From NCBI RefSeq assembly GCF_963662255.1, contig NC_085060.1:14541925-14605924 (forward strand): DNA of 64,000 nt. Reading direction: 5' to 3'. The notes below the pieces were generated by a model. That model saw only the letters and a list, made by a program, of their open reading frames with translations, ran no database searches and was not told the DNA's origin. Made by a program: the position numbers and the translations under genes. This document shows, one piece after another, positions 38,869 through 51,110 of the stretch. Origin of the DNA: Cinclus cinclus. Its lineage: Eukaryota; Chordata; Aves; Passeriformes; Cinclidae. Position 1 is the stretch's first letter; each line of letters opens with the position of its first letter.

Positions 38869-39250
38869 ATACATCCCTAAAATTATGCCGTACTTGGGAG
38901 TATCCAAGCTGTCCCTTGCATGACACTTTTTAGGGCCCCACAGGGAGGGAGGGGAGCTGCTTTTCTCTTTGCTAAAAATACCTTTATCCTTCCTCCATGA
39001 CCACATGCTCCCAGTCCAGCCCCAAAATGACTTTGCCTCTGGAAAACCACTCAGCCTTTGTGGAGCCCTCACAGTTGAACCTCTCCTGATTTTTGGCACC
39101 AGTGCTGGCAAGGGGCAGCTTCTCCACCCACCCACCTCGTGCTGGAGAGGGGAAGTGCTGTCCCTGGCAAAGGAACAAACCCCAACAACTCCAATCCTGA
39201 GCACAACTCCAACAAACTGGAAGCGAATTTTGCTGCTTCAAACCCAGCAG

Positions 39251-39311
39251 AGCCAGGGAGTGGTTCTCCAAGCCAGGGAGCATTTTTCCAAGCCAGGGAG
39301 CTGTTTTCCAG
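39251..39311 (+). repeat. 20-bp tandem repeat, three copies
   Basis: AGCCAGGGAG followed by a variable pyrimidine-rich half ending TCCA or TTCCA, repeated three times with few changes. Small local duplication. Confidence 0.85.
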
Positions 39312-41479
39312 ACAGCCATGATTTCATCAGACCTCAATCCAGTTTTTTTGATTCATGTGCTCAGCCAGCAACACCCTGCAAAGCCCAAGTTTGGGGTGTG
39401 GTAAGACAGCACTGTGTGACAGCCCCAGGAGTGCCCATCACCCCTCCCACGCTCCAGGGTCCTGTTCAGGGCACAGGGGAGAAGATTTGGGAATTCTGAT
39501 GCCATGGGGGCACTCAGCACTGGGAGGGTGCTCAGCATTCCAAGGATCAGCCAAAGCCTCATCCCTGCAGAGCCAGCACATCCCTCCCAGCAGACGCTTC
39601 CACGGCATCACCCCAGCTCTGCTCCTTTTGCAGGGATTTTTTGGTTTTTAAAGAGAATTCCCTGCTGCGGGCACCCAGGGCAAGGAAATCCAGCAGCTTT
39701 TAGCCCTCAGTCTGGTGTCAGCAGCACGGCTGCACCCCTCGTTCCACGTGAACCCTGCTGTTGCCAGGAGCTGCATCCATGGACCTGTGCCTGCTCCCCC
39801 TTTCCAGACACGCTCCTTTCCCCTGGGACAGCCCCAGCCGTGTGGAGAGCAGGCAGACAACCTCTTCCCAGGAATTATTTCTATTTACTGCAGGCAGTGC
39901 ACATCAGAAAGGCCTCATCTGGTTCTCTCTGAGGAGATCCTACGAGGTCATGAGGCACAAGCTTAGATAAACTAAGAACTTCCAGTTCTAATAAGATACA
40001 AATGTAAGTAAAGAAAAAAATATAATTAGTACAAGAGAAAAATACAATTTTTAAATTTTACTTTAAGCTGTAAAATAATTGCTTTGTGATTTGATGTCCA
40101 GCTCCAAGACCTCCTGATTTTTGGTGGCCTCAACTACAACAGGATTGGAAGGTCCAGCCAGGGACAGCAGAACTCAGAGGCTGGCGCTTGTCTGCTGGTA
40201 AAGGCACCCTCAATTCCCATTCCACACCCCAGGAATGCTCCTGGGGTGATGGGAAATGGGATGGATGCTGGTGGCAATGCACACAGAGCATGGCGCCAAC
40301 AAAACAGGATTTGGGGGTTGCTCTGCAAGGTGGTTTTGAAACAAAACCTCCCTCAGTACCCTACACCCACTCCCTGCCCCAAGCCCAGGCTCTGCCTTCC
40401 CATAACCAGGCTGACTGCTTGGAAATGGCAGCAAAACAGAGAATCCATCATGTGCTGCAGTGGAAAAAGCAAAGGAGCCCATCCCCAAGCCCAGGTGCTG
40501 CTCAGCCACAAGGGATTGGTGATTCCTGGGACTGGCTTCAATTTTATTGTCTGTTAAAGTCACCTCTAAACCATCCCCCTCAATCCTTGTGGGAGGCAGG
40601 GAGGTGCCAGGGCCACACAGGGAAATGCTGGTGGAGCAGGGGCAGAGCCTGGGCACCTCTGGGTGTCACATCACACGATTTTGGGGAGAGGAAATAAATG
40701 AAAGCATGGCAGAGGTAGCTGGCGGGAGGTGCTGGGAAAGTTTCACATCCAAGATCCTGCTGAAATTAGGGAAACACCCCAAGACCGAGGTGAGCAGAGG
40801 CAGCATCCTCTGCTGAGGGCTCAGTGAGATCACAGCACCAAGGAGCAAGGGTCAGCACCAAACCTCAACCCCCACTACTGCCAGCCCAAAACCATCAGTC
40901 CAAAACCCAGCCCTGCACCGCAGGGACAACTCTGCAGAGAAGATCCCACAGTGCTGAAAGCTCTGGCTCCCACATCAGTTAAAGCCCATCAATTTATCAG
41001 CAGCTCAGAATAAATCTGGAAGCGTTAACCTGCAGGAGCATCAGTTGCTGAAACAGGCACACAGCTGCATTTTTTGGGAGATGTGGTCCACAGAGCCTTA
41101 GAGAGGGGCTGGGCCACCACAGAGTGACAAATCCTGTGCCCTGCAAGGCTGAAAGAGCTATTAATCTCTTGTAAATCACCATAAAAAGGAGTGGGGAGAG
41201 CTACAAACCCTAAGCTGGAATTGTGAGGTGAGTAAATCGGTGCTTTAAAGGAGCAGGTGTAATATACATAATATATATATATATATAAATGTATGCATGT
41301 TGTTCTCCTGGGACGATGTGTAAGAAAAATGAATAAATACAAGTTACAAAATCTCTGCAGAACTTCTCTGGAAATTGTTTGCAAAGCCACTTTTCTTCAA
41401 ATTAACCAACTGAATCATTGCTCTCTTAACAAGAATTCTTGTTGATGCTCCTTGAGCTGGAGTCCTCCGCAGGATAAGC

Positions 41480-42290
41480 AGGGAAGTTCTGCTTTTCGAA
41501 CTCAGAGCGCAGCCGGCTCTGCCCTCTGCCGATGGCCGGGGACCACGGTGGCCCAGGAGTGTGGCCGTAGGTGACACCACTTCATGGCACGTCTGGAAAA
41601 GAAGAGCTCTTGGCTCTCACCCTGGTTCGCTCCACGGGAGCTGCGGGAATCCCCTGAACGGGATAATAATGACCGCGGAGGAGTCGCTGCTTTTGGGGGA
41701 GCCCAAATCTGCCCACGATCGGCTTCGGGGGGGGGGGATCCTAAAGCCCCCAGATCACCGGGAGAAGGGGCTGCAGCACCGGGGTGCAAACATCCAGGTG
41801 AGAGGGAAGGAGCCTTTCCCGTCAGCCTGGGAAGGAAAAGGATTGATGAATCCTCTCACTCCGCCAGCCTCAGCTCCTCACCTGTCACAGAGGGGCTCTG
41901 CCAGCGGGTCCCTGTCCCCAGGAGCTGCGGGGTCCCAGCCCCACCCCGGCAGCAGGAGCAGCTGCTGGGGTGACACCAACCCAGAGCAGCCCGAGAGCAG
42001 CAGCAGCCTCACAAACACCAGTGAAAGAGCTGCAAGAGAAGGAAAGCGGGCGGGGGGCAGGGCAGGGACACCCCAGTCCCGCTCCCCAGGGCGCAGCCGC
42101 TCCCCGCCACTTGCGCTTTTGCTTTGCTCAGCGAGGGAGGGACCGTGGGGAACTCTGCAGACACACTGGGACAGCCTCCGGGCCAGCCAAGGTAGGGCTG
42201 GAATTCCTCCGTCCCGGTTACCTTCGGGTCGGGCTGGGCGGGTTCGACCGGGTTCTTTTGGGTTTTTGTGCTGTAGATTTGGTGCGGCTC
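41480..42290 (+). promoter_or_regulatory. CpG-rich patch, candidate GPR174 promoter and first exon
   Basis: About 800 bases noticeably richer in CpG than their surroundings, with an ETS-like GGGAAGTT near 41485. Good donors occur at CCAAG|GTAGGG (after 42191) and GTAG|GTAAGG (after 42409). It lies 4.4 kb before the GPR174 start. Candidate acceptors include CTTCCAG near 46215 and CAGCTGCAG near 46540, but I cannot choose between them. The open frame across it (41561-42397) shows no recognisable domain and is probably incidental to high GC. Confidence 0.3.
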
Positions 42291-42409
42291 AGCCGGGAGT
42301 GCTGGGAGGGGATGGGACAGCCCAGGGGGGTCCTGCCTTCACCACGGACCTGGAAACTCCCAAGGGAAATAGGTGGAAGGGAGGAGATGCAGAGTAAACC
42401 CAGCTGTAG

Positions 42410-45400
42410 GTAAGGAGATAATAATTCATTTATTGAAGAGCTCCTGCGTGTGCCCATGGGATGCTCTGAGCTTCCGAGTGAGAGGAGGGGGATGGCTGAA
42501 GCTAAAACACCCAGCCTTGAAGTTTCAAGTCATGTTTTCTGTTCTCATTGAGTGAGCAGCTGAATTTAAGGATTAACCTCAACTCCAGGGATTCTCAGCC
42601 TCTGCAAGCCCAGCCCTACCTGGGATGGGACTCGTCTGTAAGGGGCCTTTGAGGCCACACAGCCTCACCCCTCACACACACTGACCCAATTCCCACTCCA
42701 CGTTTTCCTTGGGTTTGTCTCCCTCTATTCGTCTCATGAATTTTCCCAAGTGTTCCTCACAAGTGGCACCACACCGATTTTCCATGGGCCAATTTCCATT
42801 TGACTGCAAGAACCAGGGAGGAAGAGGACAGGGTTATCACAGCACAGGGACATGGCTGTGCACCCCTGGGGGCCATGGGCTGATGGTCTGGGGGGACAAC
42901 TCACAACTCGGGTGCCAGAAACACCTCCCAGGGACATCAGGGTGTGCCAGGAAGGGAGAAGAAGGGTGGGGGGATTAGGATGACACACAGCACTGCTGCT
43001 CCGGGTTATTTTCCCTTCTTAACCAGGATAAATATTAACAAAGGAGGACAAGAGCTTTTGCAAAGGATTAAAAAGCAAAATCAGAGTATTTCACATTGCA
43101 TTAAACCAGAGCATTTATTTTTTTTTACCCCTTCATATTCTTAGAATTTAGTTAGCACAGCAAGGGGCAACATTGCTCCCATGGAGAAAGAGATAAATCC
43201 CAAATATCTACCAGGAAACTACTTCAAGGCAGAGAAGCCATTTCTTCTGTCATTTGTTAAAAGAACAAAAAACCATACAACGTTCAGTTTCTGGTTTTAG
43301 CATTTCTATTCTCAGTTAATATTTCGTAAATTCTACTTCCAGCCAAAGCAGGACAGCAGAATTTCAGGTGAGCCAGAGAACAAAATGGGCACTGGGAGAA
43401 GCCCAGGCCACCCCTGAGCCAGCTCTCCCCTCCCCACAGAGCCCCTTTGGAGGGACAGAGCCACCTTTACCCCACCTTCACTCACACAGGAAGCTGAATT
43501 TCCATTTGATGTTTCCCCTGTGCTTGTTCGGCTTTTATTTTAGGTTGTGGAGGAGAAGAAGGAAAAGCACAAGAGAGGTGCCAGGCACAGCCCAGCCCAG
43601 CTCCCCCAGGAGGGTAAGTGAGCAGGGGACACCAGGGTGTTGCTTCTGTACCCCTGTGACCCCTAAAACAGGTTTTATTGTTCTTAAAACACATCCCCAC
43701 ACTGAACACGAGGGGACTGAACACCCCCAGCTCAGTCACCTGGGCCAGCAGCAAGAGCTGTGGAGGATCCATCCAGGCTGATCCATCACCTGGCTCCAGG
43801 GAGGAGCAGGAGGCATTGGCAGATCCCAGCTCTGGGAGTGTTCCAGCACGAGGCAGCAGCAGCAGGGACAGCACCCAAACACATGAGAGCTCAGCCAGGA
43901 GCTGCTCTCAGAGCCTCTCCCCCACCCAGCTGGGTTTAGGACCTGCTGTGGGTTAAACCCGCAGGATTTGGACACCTCTAATCAGCCTCAGGTGAGGAGC
44001 CTGAGCACTGCTGAGGGTGGTGAGCTCTGCTGAGGCTGGGGGAGCAGCCCCTTACCCTGCAGGTGTTCTCCTGTCCACCCTACAGGTGGGCTCTGCCCCC
44101 CAGCCCCTGCACTCTGTTCTCATGGAGCAGGTGGATACCCTGCTGTACTCCAGCACACGGAAAATGCTTTATCCAGGATGTACCCAGCTCTAACAAGCTG
44201 GTTTTAGGCTGGCTGCATCTCTTACCTGCTGCTTTGACTCATTAGGCACAAATCTTCATCCACTGCCCCAACGTGGCTGACTGGGGGGTACCCATGGAAA
44301 AATCAGGGGGAAAAGCTGTTCAGGGGGAGAGGGAGGCTGTGTCTGTGGCCAGTCTCTCACCCACCCCCTTGCAGTGAGGGGGAAGCAAGCATAGAGCATG
44401 CAAACCCAAATTTCCTCTTTCCGGAGGTTTTTTTAGCATCCTGCTGGTTTTTTTACACAGCACAAGGGGCTGAACTCTGTGATGTTGCTGCTCGGGATTT
44501 CCAAAGCGCCGTTTCTCACATTGCTGAGTTTTGACGGCCCCTCCCCAGCTCCGAGGGTGCCCCTGGGTGCCCTGGCTGAGCCCCCTCTCTGCTCCCCACC
44601 TTCAGCTTCACCTTCTCCTTGTGTCACAGGGAGAGGCATAAAGTGCTGCAAGTGCTTCCCTGCCCCAGGGCCAGGCTGGAGGGAGCAGAGAACGGAGTTG
44701 CAGGAAAGTTGCTGTGTGATGGGGATGGGGAAGGGCAGGAGCTGGAGGGCAGCAGGAAAAACAAGATGTGCACATGTGGAAAGGCTGGGGGTGCGCTTTG
44801 TCCTTCCCCCCGTGTGGCCCAGAGATGGAGTTAGGGTGGGTTTTCCTACCTGGGAATGCAGCCAGAGGAAAAGGAGCATGACTGAGTCCTCCTGAGTGAG
44901 TGATGGGAGCCTCTGCCAACAGGAGAGGAGACAGAAACGAGTTTAAATTGATAAGAAAAATTGTTAGAATAAAAATGTTCTTAATCATCACTTCTGAAGC
45001 ATAACAGGATCATTTCACAAGCCATTTCACTCCACTGCTGGAGTTAGATGCTCTCTCTTTAGAAGGAAGACATCTCAGTCTCCTTAGTGAGAGAAAATAC
45101 TAAAATAAACATGTTTCCTTTTGTGGCAGATTTTCTGTTTCCACCCAAAAGTACTTCAAAGTTTTGGTTCCGTCACACCAACAAGTGTTGAACATCATTA
45201 ATAAGTGTCCACATTTTGTACTTAAGCACTGGGAAAAAAGCCAGCATGGACTGCAGCAGATGTCATTTTACCTTTAAAATTTAATTCTTCAAAAATTTAA
45301 AAATTAAAACATTTTAAATTAAGTAAATATGCCTTTGGCCTCTGGGTTGGCACCTACAAACTTTTCCCACTTAGACCTGCTGGAAAATTCTCCATGTGGA

Positions 45401-46589
45401 AGCCAAAGGCAAACCTGCGAGGGTTTGGGCAGAGACCTGAATTTCCTCTAGATTTATCAGATCTGGATGAGGTTTATGTGTCTGACACATTCAGATAACA
45501 TCACCTGTTTCCCCTGAAATTTTAAATAAATTCCACCTCCAGCCTTCTTAGTACCAGTTCTGGTATTACCAACAGCCCCAGATGTGCACAGTGGGTAAGG
45601 ACAGGCTTAGAAAAGGCAGCTGTGAGAAAGTCAAGTTGGACCAAATGCAGGTAGTTCTGCAAAGGATGGTTTATGTCCTGTTTTTAAAAGTGAAATTACA
45701 AAGTTGACCCTGGTTTGGTGAAAGCCACTGACCTGGGACTTCCACCCCATGACACAGCAGCAGTGGCTGCACGAGCGGAAAGGTTTGTGTGCACATGGGT
45801 TACAGGAGGAGCTGATTTCCTTCTGTCACCTGCAGCTGGGGAGGGTGGGAATGTTCTGAGGGCTCTCCTGGGAAGCCAGGGTGGTGATCTCAGGAGTTTT
45901 TGGGAGGTGAGAGTATCCCCAGGGAGGGGGCAGGTCCAGAGCATCTCAGCGCTGACCACGTACTGGGGCACAGGAAGAGCAACATCCCTAGGTTTGCAGC
46001 AAAAAATGAACTTGATTTCTATTTATTCCTTGGTGGTTCTGCACCTCCACTGTACAGGACATGGTGCTTGCTGGGCAGCAGAAGAGCTGATCACCACCAA
46101 AGCCACACAGGTTTCTGCTGGAGAGATGCTCCAGCTCTTTCCAGCTCTCCTGTAACTCTTGCTCTGTTCCTGCCCTGTCTCCCAACAATGCTCCAACTGT
46201 GCCTTTCTGTCTTCCAGCTGCGGGGCCACATCAGTTGTTGAACTCCTGTGTTGAGAGAAAAGGCTGAAATGCCACCAAAAAGGTGACAGAGGCACAGCTC
46301 TGGTGAGGAATTGTCCCCTCGGGAACACAGCGATGATTTTCCTGGTGTGGATCCCTCCTGCCCATCCTGCAGGTGACCCCAGTGAGCTCTGACCAAGAGC
46401 ATGAACAGGGCACGAGGGCAGGACTGGAATTAACTCCTTCCATGCCAAAACCCCCCACAATGAGCCGGTGACCAGAGCCTCCCACACGGATTCCAGGGCT
46501 GGACTGTTCCCTTTGGATGCTGAGGCCACCCCAGCTGCAGGACAGGAGGGATGGATGTGTTATGATGAGCACAGAACTGGAGCACAACC
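42410..46589. other. Region between the GC-rich patch and GPR174
   Basis: Probably GPR174 intron and 5' untranslated sequence if the upstream patch is its promoter. No coding sequence was recognised. Several ATG triplets lie in the last 400 bases before the start. Confidence 0.35.
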
Positions 46590-47567
46590 ATGACCAACAG
46601 CTCCAACTGCAGTGACACAAACCTCAAGGTCTACTACGCCGTCACCTACACGGTGATCCTGATCCCTGGGCTCATCGGGAACACCCTGGCCTTGTGGGTC
46701 TTCTATGGCTACATGAGAGAGACCAAAAGGGCCGTGATATTTATGATCAACTTAGCCATTGCTGACTTGTCACAGGTGCTGTCCTTGCCCCTGAGGATTT
46801 TTTACTACCTGACAGGCACGTGGGAGTTTGGAGGAGGTCTCTGCATGCTCTGCTTCTACCTGAAGTACGTCAATATGTACGCCAGCATCTACTTCTTGGT
46901 GTGCATCAGCGTGAGGAGGTACCTGTTCCTCATGCACCCCTTCAAATTCAGTGACTGCAGCCGTGTCTGTGATGTCTACATCAGCATCGTGGGCTGGGTC
47001 GTGGTCTGTGTGGGCTGTCTGCCTTTCCCACTCCTCAGGATGCAGCACCAGCAGGATAAAAACACCTGTTTTGTGGATCTTCCCATCAAGAAACTCGACC
47101 TCCCCACCTCCATCACGCTGATGACCATAGGGGAGTTGGTGGGGTTCGTGACCCCCCTGCTCATCATCCTGTACTGCTCCTGGAAGACAATCTTATCACT
47201 AAAAGAGAGGCACTCTGCTTCCCGGGACCTGGGCGAGAAGAAAAAGGCTTTAAAGATGATCCTCACCTGCGCCCTGGTGTTCCTGATCTGCTTTGCACCT
47301 TATCACATCAGCTTCCCGCTGGATTTCTTTGTGAAAACCAGGCACATCCAGGAGGGCTGCGTGCAGATCTCGGTGTTCCACGCCGTGGCTTTGTGCCTCG
47401 CCAGCCTCAACTCCTGCGTGGATCCCATCATCTACTACTTCACCACGGATGAGTTCAGGAGACGCCTCTCCAGGCAGGATCTGCAGGACAGCATCCAGCT
47501 GCAGCACCTCGGCTACAGCAGGAAGAACTCCAGGGATGTGCTTGGGGACGACACCACGGAATACTAG
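46590..47567 (+). CDS. GPR174: GPR174, lysophosphatidylserine receptor (325 aa)
   Basis: Class A GPCR matching GPR174, a lysophosphatidylserine receptor of lymphocytes known in mammals to couple to Gs and G13 and to restrain T-cell and B-cell responses. Recognised by the TM1-TM2 signature VTYTVILIPGLIGN and the FYGYM-ETKRAVIFMINLAIADL region, by CISVRRYLFL at the end of TM3 (R109-R110-Y111 in place of DRY), and by FVDLP in extracellular loop 2. D278-P-I-I-Y282 closes TM7, followed by the conserved tail EFRRRLSRQDL-DSIQL. Sequons N3-S-S and N6-C-S lie in a short N-terminus. Length is close to the human protein (about 333 aa). The ATG has A at -3. Third codon positions are less GC-rich than in the two P2RY10 copies. 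The order P2RY10 - GPR174 - ITM2A matches the mammalian X-linked block, which supports orthology. Confidence 0.95.
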   Translation: MTNSSNCSDTNLKVYYAVTYTVILIPGLIGNTLALWVFYGYMRETKRAVIFMINLAIADLSQVLSLPLRIFYYLTGTWEFGGGLCMLCFYLKYVNMYASIYFLVCISVRRYLFLMHPFKFSDCSRVCDVYISIVGWVVVCVGCLPFPLLRMQHQQDKNTCFVDLPIKKLDLPTSITLMTIGELVGFVTPLLIILYCSWKTILSLKERHSASRDLGEKKKALKMILTCALVFLICFAPYHISFPLDFFVKTRHIQEGCVQISVFHAVALCLASLNSCVDPIIYYFTTDEFRRRLSRQDLQDSIQLQHLGYSRKNSRDVLGDDTTEY

Positions 47568-47690
47568 AGCTGCCCTTCCCAAACAGCTGCCAGCACTTCA
47601 AGTATTCATTCCATTTTGGCCTTTGCCACAGTTTTTTCCCTCAGGACACTGAGAACAAAGACTCAAACTTCTGCTTTCGGTGACGGTTGG

Positions 47691-47696
47691 AATAAA
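47691..47696 (+). terminator. Candidate GPR174 polyadenylation signal AATAAA
   Basis: Canonical hexamer 124 bases past the GPR174 stop. It sits immediately before a run of 20 C and a run of 20 A, so cleavage would fall in or beside the homopolymers. A second AATAAA at 48760-48765 could serve a longer transcript. Confidence 0.45.
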
Positions 47697-47698
47697 CA

Positions 47699-47740
47699 CC
47701 CCCCCCCCCCCCCCCCCCGCAAAAAAAAAAAAAAAAAAAA
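47699..47740 (+). repeat. C20-G-C-A20 homopolymer pair
   Basis: Twenty C, then GC, then twenty A, directly after AATAAA downstream of GPR174. The true lengths may differ because such runs are hard to sequence and unstable. Confidence 0.9.
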
Positions 47741-50149
47741 GAAATCCCTAAACCTGACCAAAAATGTGTTGGTTTAATACTTCAGGAGCAAATTTTCACT
47801 GAATATAAATAGGAGCATTTCCATTCCTCAGCTGGGCAGCAGGAGGTCACGGACCCATGGGAGAGGTGACACCGTGCCCCACTGTCACCCATGGCATCAC
47901 CCAGCCATGTCCTGGTCAGTGAGAAACAGCAAAGATTGCTGTGCTGAAAGAATTGGATCCTAAAAAGTACTGGATGCCACAGTATTCTCTGTTTCTGAAG
48001 CACAAGACAATTCTCCAGAGGGTGCCCAGAGCCTGCTCCAGCCACGCTGAGCATGGAGTGAGGAGCAGAAGGTGGCTCCAAAGGAATTCCCATTTAAATA
48101 ATTAATGAAGCCTCGTTTGGGGGCGTAGCAAATGCCATCACCCCCAGTCACACACTCAGTGAAGCTTCCACACAATATTTTCCTGCCATCAGTTCCCACT
48201 TCTAGATCAAAGCCAAGGGTTAGAGCCGTGCCTCGGGTTTTGAAGCATGGGGCTCTGCTTGGAGGGTGTTTATTAAAACCAGGTGTCCACCAAGCCTTCC
48301 AGATCCTCTTTTCACCAAAAATGGGGCAAATTATTTCCCTTTCACTGATAACTGACCCACAGCCATCACATCCACTATCCATTAACAGCAACAGGATTGA
48401 AAGAGAGGATCCAAACCTTTCCAAAGTTTACTGTAATGGGAACTCCCTGGAAGCAAAGTGTGCCACGAGAGATTTTAAGAAAGGCTCAAAGGTGGATTTT
48501 TAAAAAATAATATTTGCCTTAAATTCAAACCACAGAGACTTTGGTATTTCATTTGCACCTTCTTGTAAAACGTTATTTTTCTATGAACATTGGAAATGTT
48601 ACATTTGGAAATGTAAAATATTGTGACAGCATCATTTTTAATTTATGCAAATGTTGTTTTATAATTTATATAAGGGACATACATATTGTAGGAAAATGAT
48701 GTGAAGCCCAGAGAGTGTCAGAACACAAGAAGTTTTACTTTTCAAAAGCTTTTTCATATAATAAAAGAAAACCACCACCTCTTCCCTACAGGAATCTCAG
48801 CCAGTGCCTGATGGCTGAGCAAGCACTGATAATTCATGGAAACCACAAAGCACAATTCACAGTGACAAAAAAAAAAATATTTATTTTTATATTTCCTATT
48901 GTATATAATAAAATAATAATTTCTAAAAACATTTCTCTCAATGTAATTCTTGGCTCCTTCTCCCCCCTGCATCACCAATACAAATGAAGATGTGGCAGCA
49001 CCTGGATTTGATGCCTCTTTAGCACCTGCAGATTATTTTAGATGCTTCTCTGAAATTATTTTACTCTTCTTCTTGCACTGGGGAGAAGAATCGAGGGGCA
49101 GGTTTCCCAGGATAGCAGGAATTGCTCCAGCTGCAGGAATCCAGCCCATCCCTGTCCTTTTTGGCCACTGTGAGAGGGGACCAGGCTGGCCCTGTCCCCC
49201 CACCCCCTCTGAATCATTTTCAGCTCCCGAGGAGAAGAGTTGTATAAAGTGGTGTCAGAAGTTCAGAAATTGTTCTGTCACAGAAACCTCAAGCAGCTGA
49301 AGTTTTCCGCCCAGAAAACTCCGTGGGTGCAGCAAGGTCTTAATCAAATGAGTGTTAATTTTCTCTTTTTGCAGGAAGTTGCTGCAACGCTGGGGGCTGG
49401 TGACAAGAGATGAATTCAGGGGACACCTCCCTGCCCTCCCTCAGGGCACATCTGCTCCAGGTGCCATCTGCTGGGGCCAAACTGAGGTCTCACAAGCCTC
49501 TGGGGATGCTGCAAATGATGCCTTGGGTTTTAGCTTTCCTATTTTTCAGAATCTCTGCTGTTTAGTGTGTAGCTCTGAAACTTCATATTATGTGTTAGTA
49601 AGTTCTCTTCACAGGGGAGAGACAAAACAATTTCTTCCCACCTGGAGAAACGAGGACAACCTGTACCCAAAAATCAGAAACAACAGCGAGGGAAAGGGAA
49701 AAGCCAGGGGGCTGAGACTTCATAGCCTGGGGCTGTGCTTGGATAGCTGACCCCAATGTCAATTATAAAAACTTATATATAAAAACTATATATAAACAAA
49801 ACTTATAAAAGTGTAAAAGCTCCTGACCAGGACTCATCTTGGATTTGATTTGGGTGTAACCCTGACCAGGCTCTTGCACTGCCCAAGGTGCATCCTCTCA
49901 ATAAATTCCTATTTTATCCCTTTAGCTCTGCCTGGTCTCTGTTCCAGGTCAGCCTTTCCAGGCATCAGTTCTGGCACCCCAGATGGACATCAAAGCATCT
50001 GGAAGACCCCTGGACTGGAGGAACACCAGGCATCACCACCAACAGCTTCAGAACCAAGATGTTCCTTAGATTACCAGGAGGTGGATTTTCATGCCACGGG
50101 TATTTTTGCCATGCTCCTGTATTTTTAGTGTCTCAGGATCCACGAGCAG

Positions 50150-50200
50150 GACTCAATGATCCTTAGGGGTCCTTTCCAACTCAGAATATTCTGTGAATCT
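50150..50200 (+). mobile_element. Short CR1-like tail
   Basis: GACTCAATGATCCTTAGGGG then TCCTTTCCAACTCAGAATAT and TCTGTGAATCT resemble a CR1 subfamily terminus. Only about 50 bases. Confidence 0.55.
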
Positions 50201-50825
50201 CCAAAATAATCTGAATAATCTGTTCTGCAGCGCTGGAATGGGAATCTGAATGAGAATGTAACTGAGAACAAAAGCCCCCAAAGCCCAAAATAATCTGCAG
50301 GAAGGGTTTCCTCTGGTTGCAGCCCTCCCCAGTGCATTGTTATCACTGAGCAGCAAAGCACTGAGGTCTCTGCCAATGCCCTCACCAGGCTGGCTCTGTG
50401 CTGAGGTGACAGGTGACTTTTGGGCACATAATCAGGTTTAATTCCTGCTGGGCCAAAGGAGAGCCCTTGTGGCAAGAGCGCAGCCTCAGGGGTGGTTTGA
50501 TGGATGCTTGTGGAGCTTGAGCTGCTCAGAATGAGCAGTGAGTTTTGGGAGCCTTGCTCACACAGGGCACAAGGTGGGTGAGGGTGGCAGGCACAGGGGG
50601 AAGGAAAGTTCTGGGTCTGCTCCAACTCTGCCCCACTTCCATCTCCTCCCCAGTGCTCCCAGCCCAGCAGCAGCTGCACAACCTCTCAACCCCCTCGGCA
50701 CTGCCTCTTCCCTGCCACTGGCACTGTCAGAAGAGACACAGCAGCTTCCTTGGGGCTTTTTCTGTGCATGTTGAGACTCAGAGCTTCCCTCGCACATGTC
50801 AGCTGGCACAGCAGCAGGAGCACAG

Positions 50826-51110
50826 CCTTCCCTTCCCTTCCCCTTCCCCTCCCCTTCCCTTTCCCCTCCCCTTCCCCTTCCCTTCCCTTCCCTTCCCCTT
50901 CCCTTCCCCTTCCCCTTCCCTTCCCCTTCCCTTCCCCTTCCCTTCCCCTTCCCTTCCCCTTCCCTTCCCCTTCCCTTCCCCTTCCCTTCCCCTTCCCTTC
51001 CCTTCCCTTCCCTTCCCTTCCCTTCCCTTCCCTTCCCTTCCCTTCCCTTCCCTTCCCTTCCCTTCCCTTCCCTTCCCTTCCCTTCCCTTCCCTTCCCTCC
51101 CCCCCCCCCC
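50826..51110 (+). repeat. TTCCC / CTTCC pentanucleotide microsatellite ending in poly(C)
   Basis: About 285 bases of nearly pure pyrimidine. The first half alternates TTCCC with CTTCCCCTTCC variants, the second half is uniform CCTTC, and it closes with a C run. Its - strand (GGGAA)n has mirror symmetry and regular G3 blocks. Long open frames across it are artefacts. Confidence 0.95.

Larger units (their letters stand above)
37445..41479. other. Spacer downstream of the P2RY10-like gene
   Basis: Holds the G-rich run, one CR1 and the 39251 tandem repeat, plus a TA run near 41270-41286. No gene was recognised. Confidence 0.5.

Noticed and set aside
32191..42191. Candidate donors exactly 10,000 bp apart
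   Set aside because: Coincidence. The flanking sequences do not align as a duplication and the distances to their receptor starts differ (about 3.2 and 4.4 kb).
41561..42397. 278-residue ORF in the CpG-rich patch
   Set aside because: Gly/Ser/Arg/Pro-rich with no recognisable domain, and high GC alone explains the lack of stops. More likely promoter or non-coding exon.
46590..47567. Missing acidic residue in the DRY motif as a sign of a dead receptor
   Set aside because: All three receptors here lack it, and so do functional mammalian P2RY10 and GPR174 as I recall them. It is a family trait.
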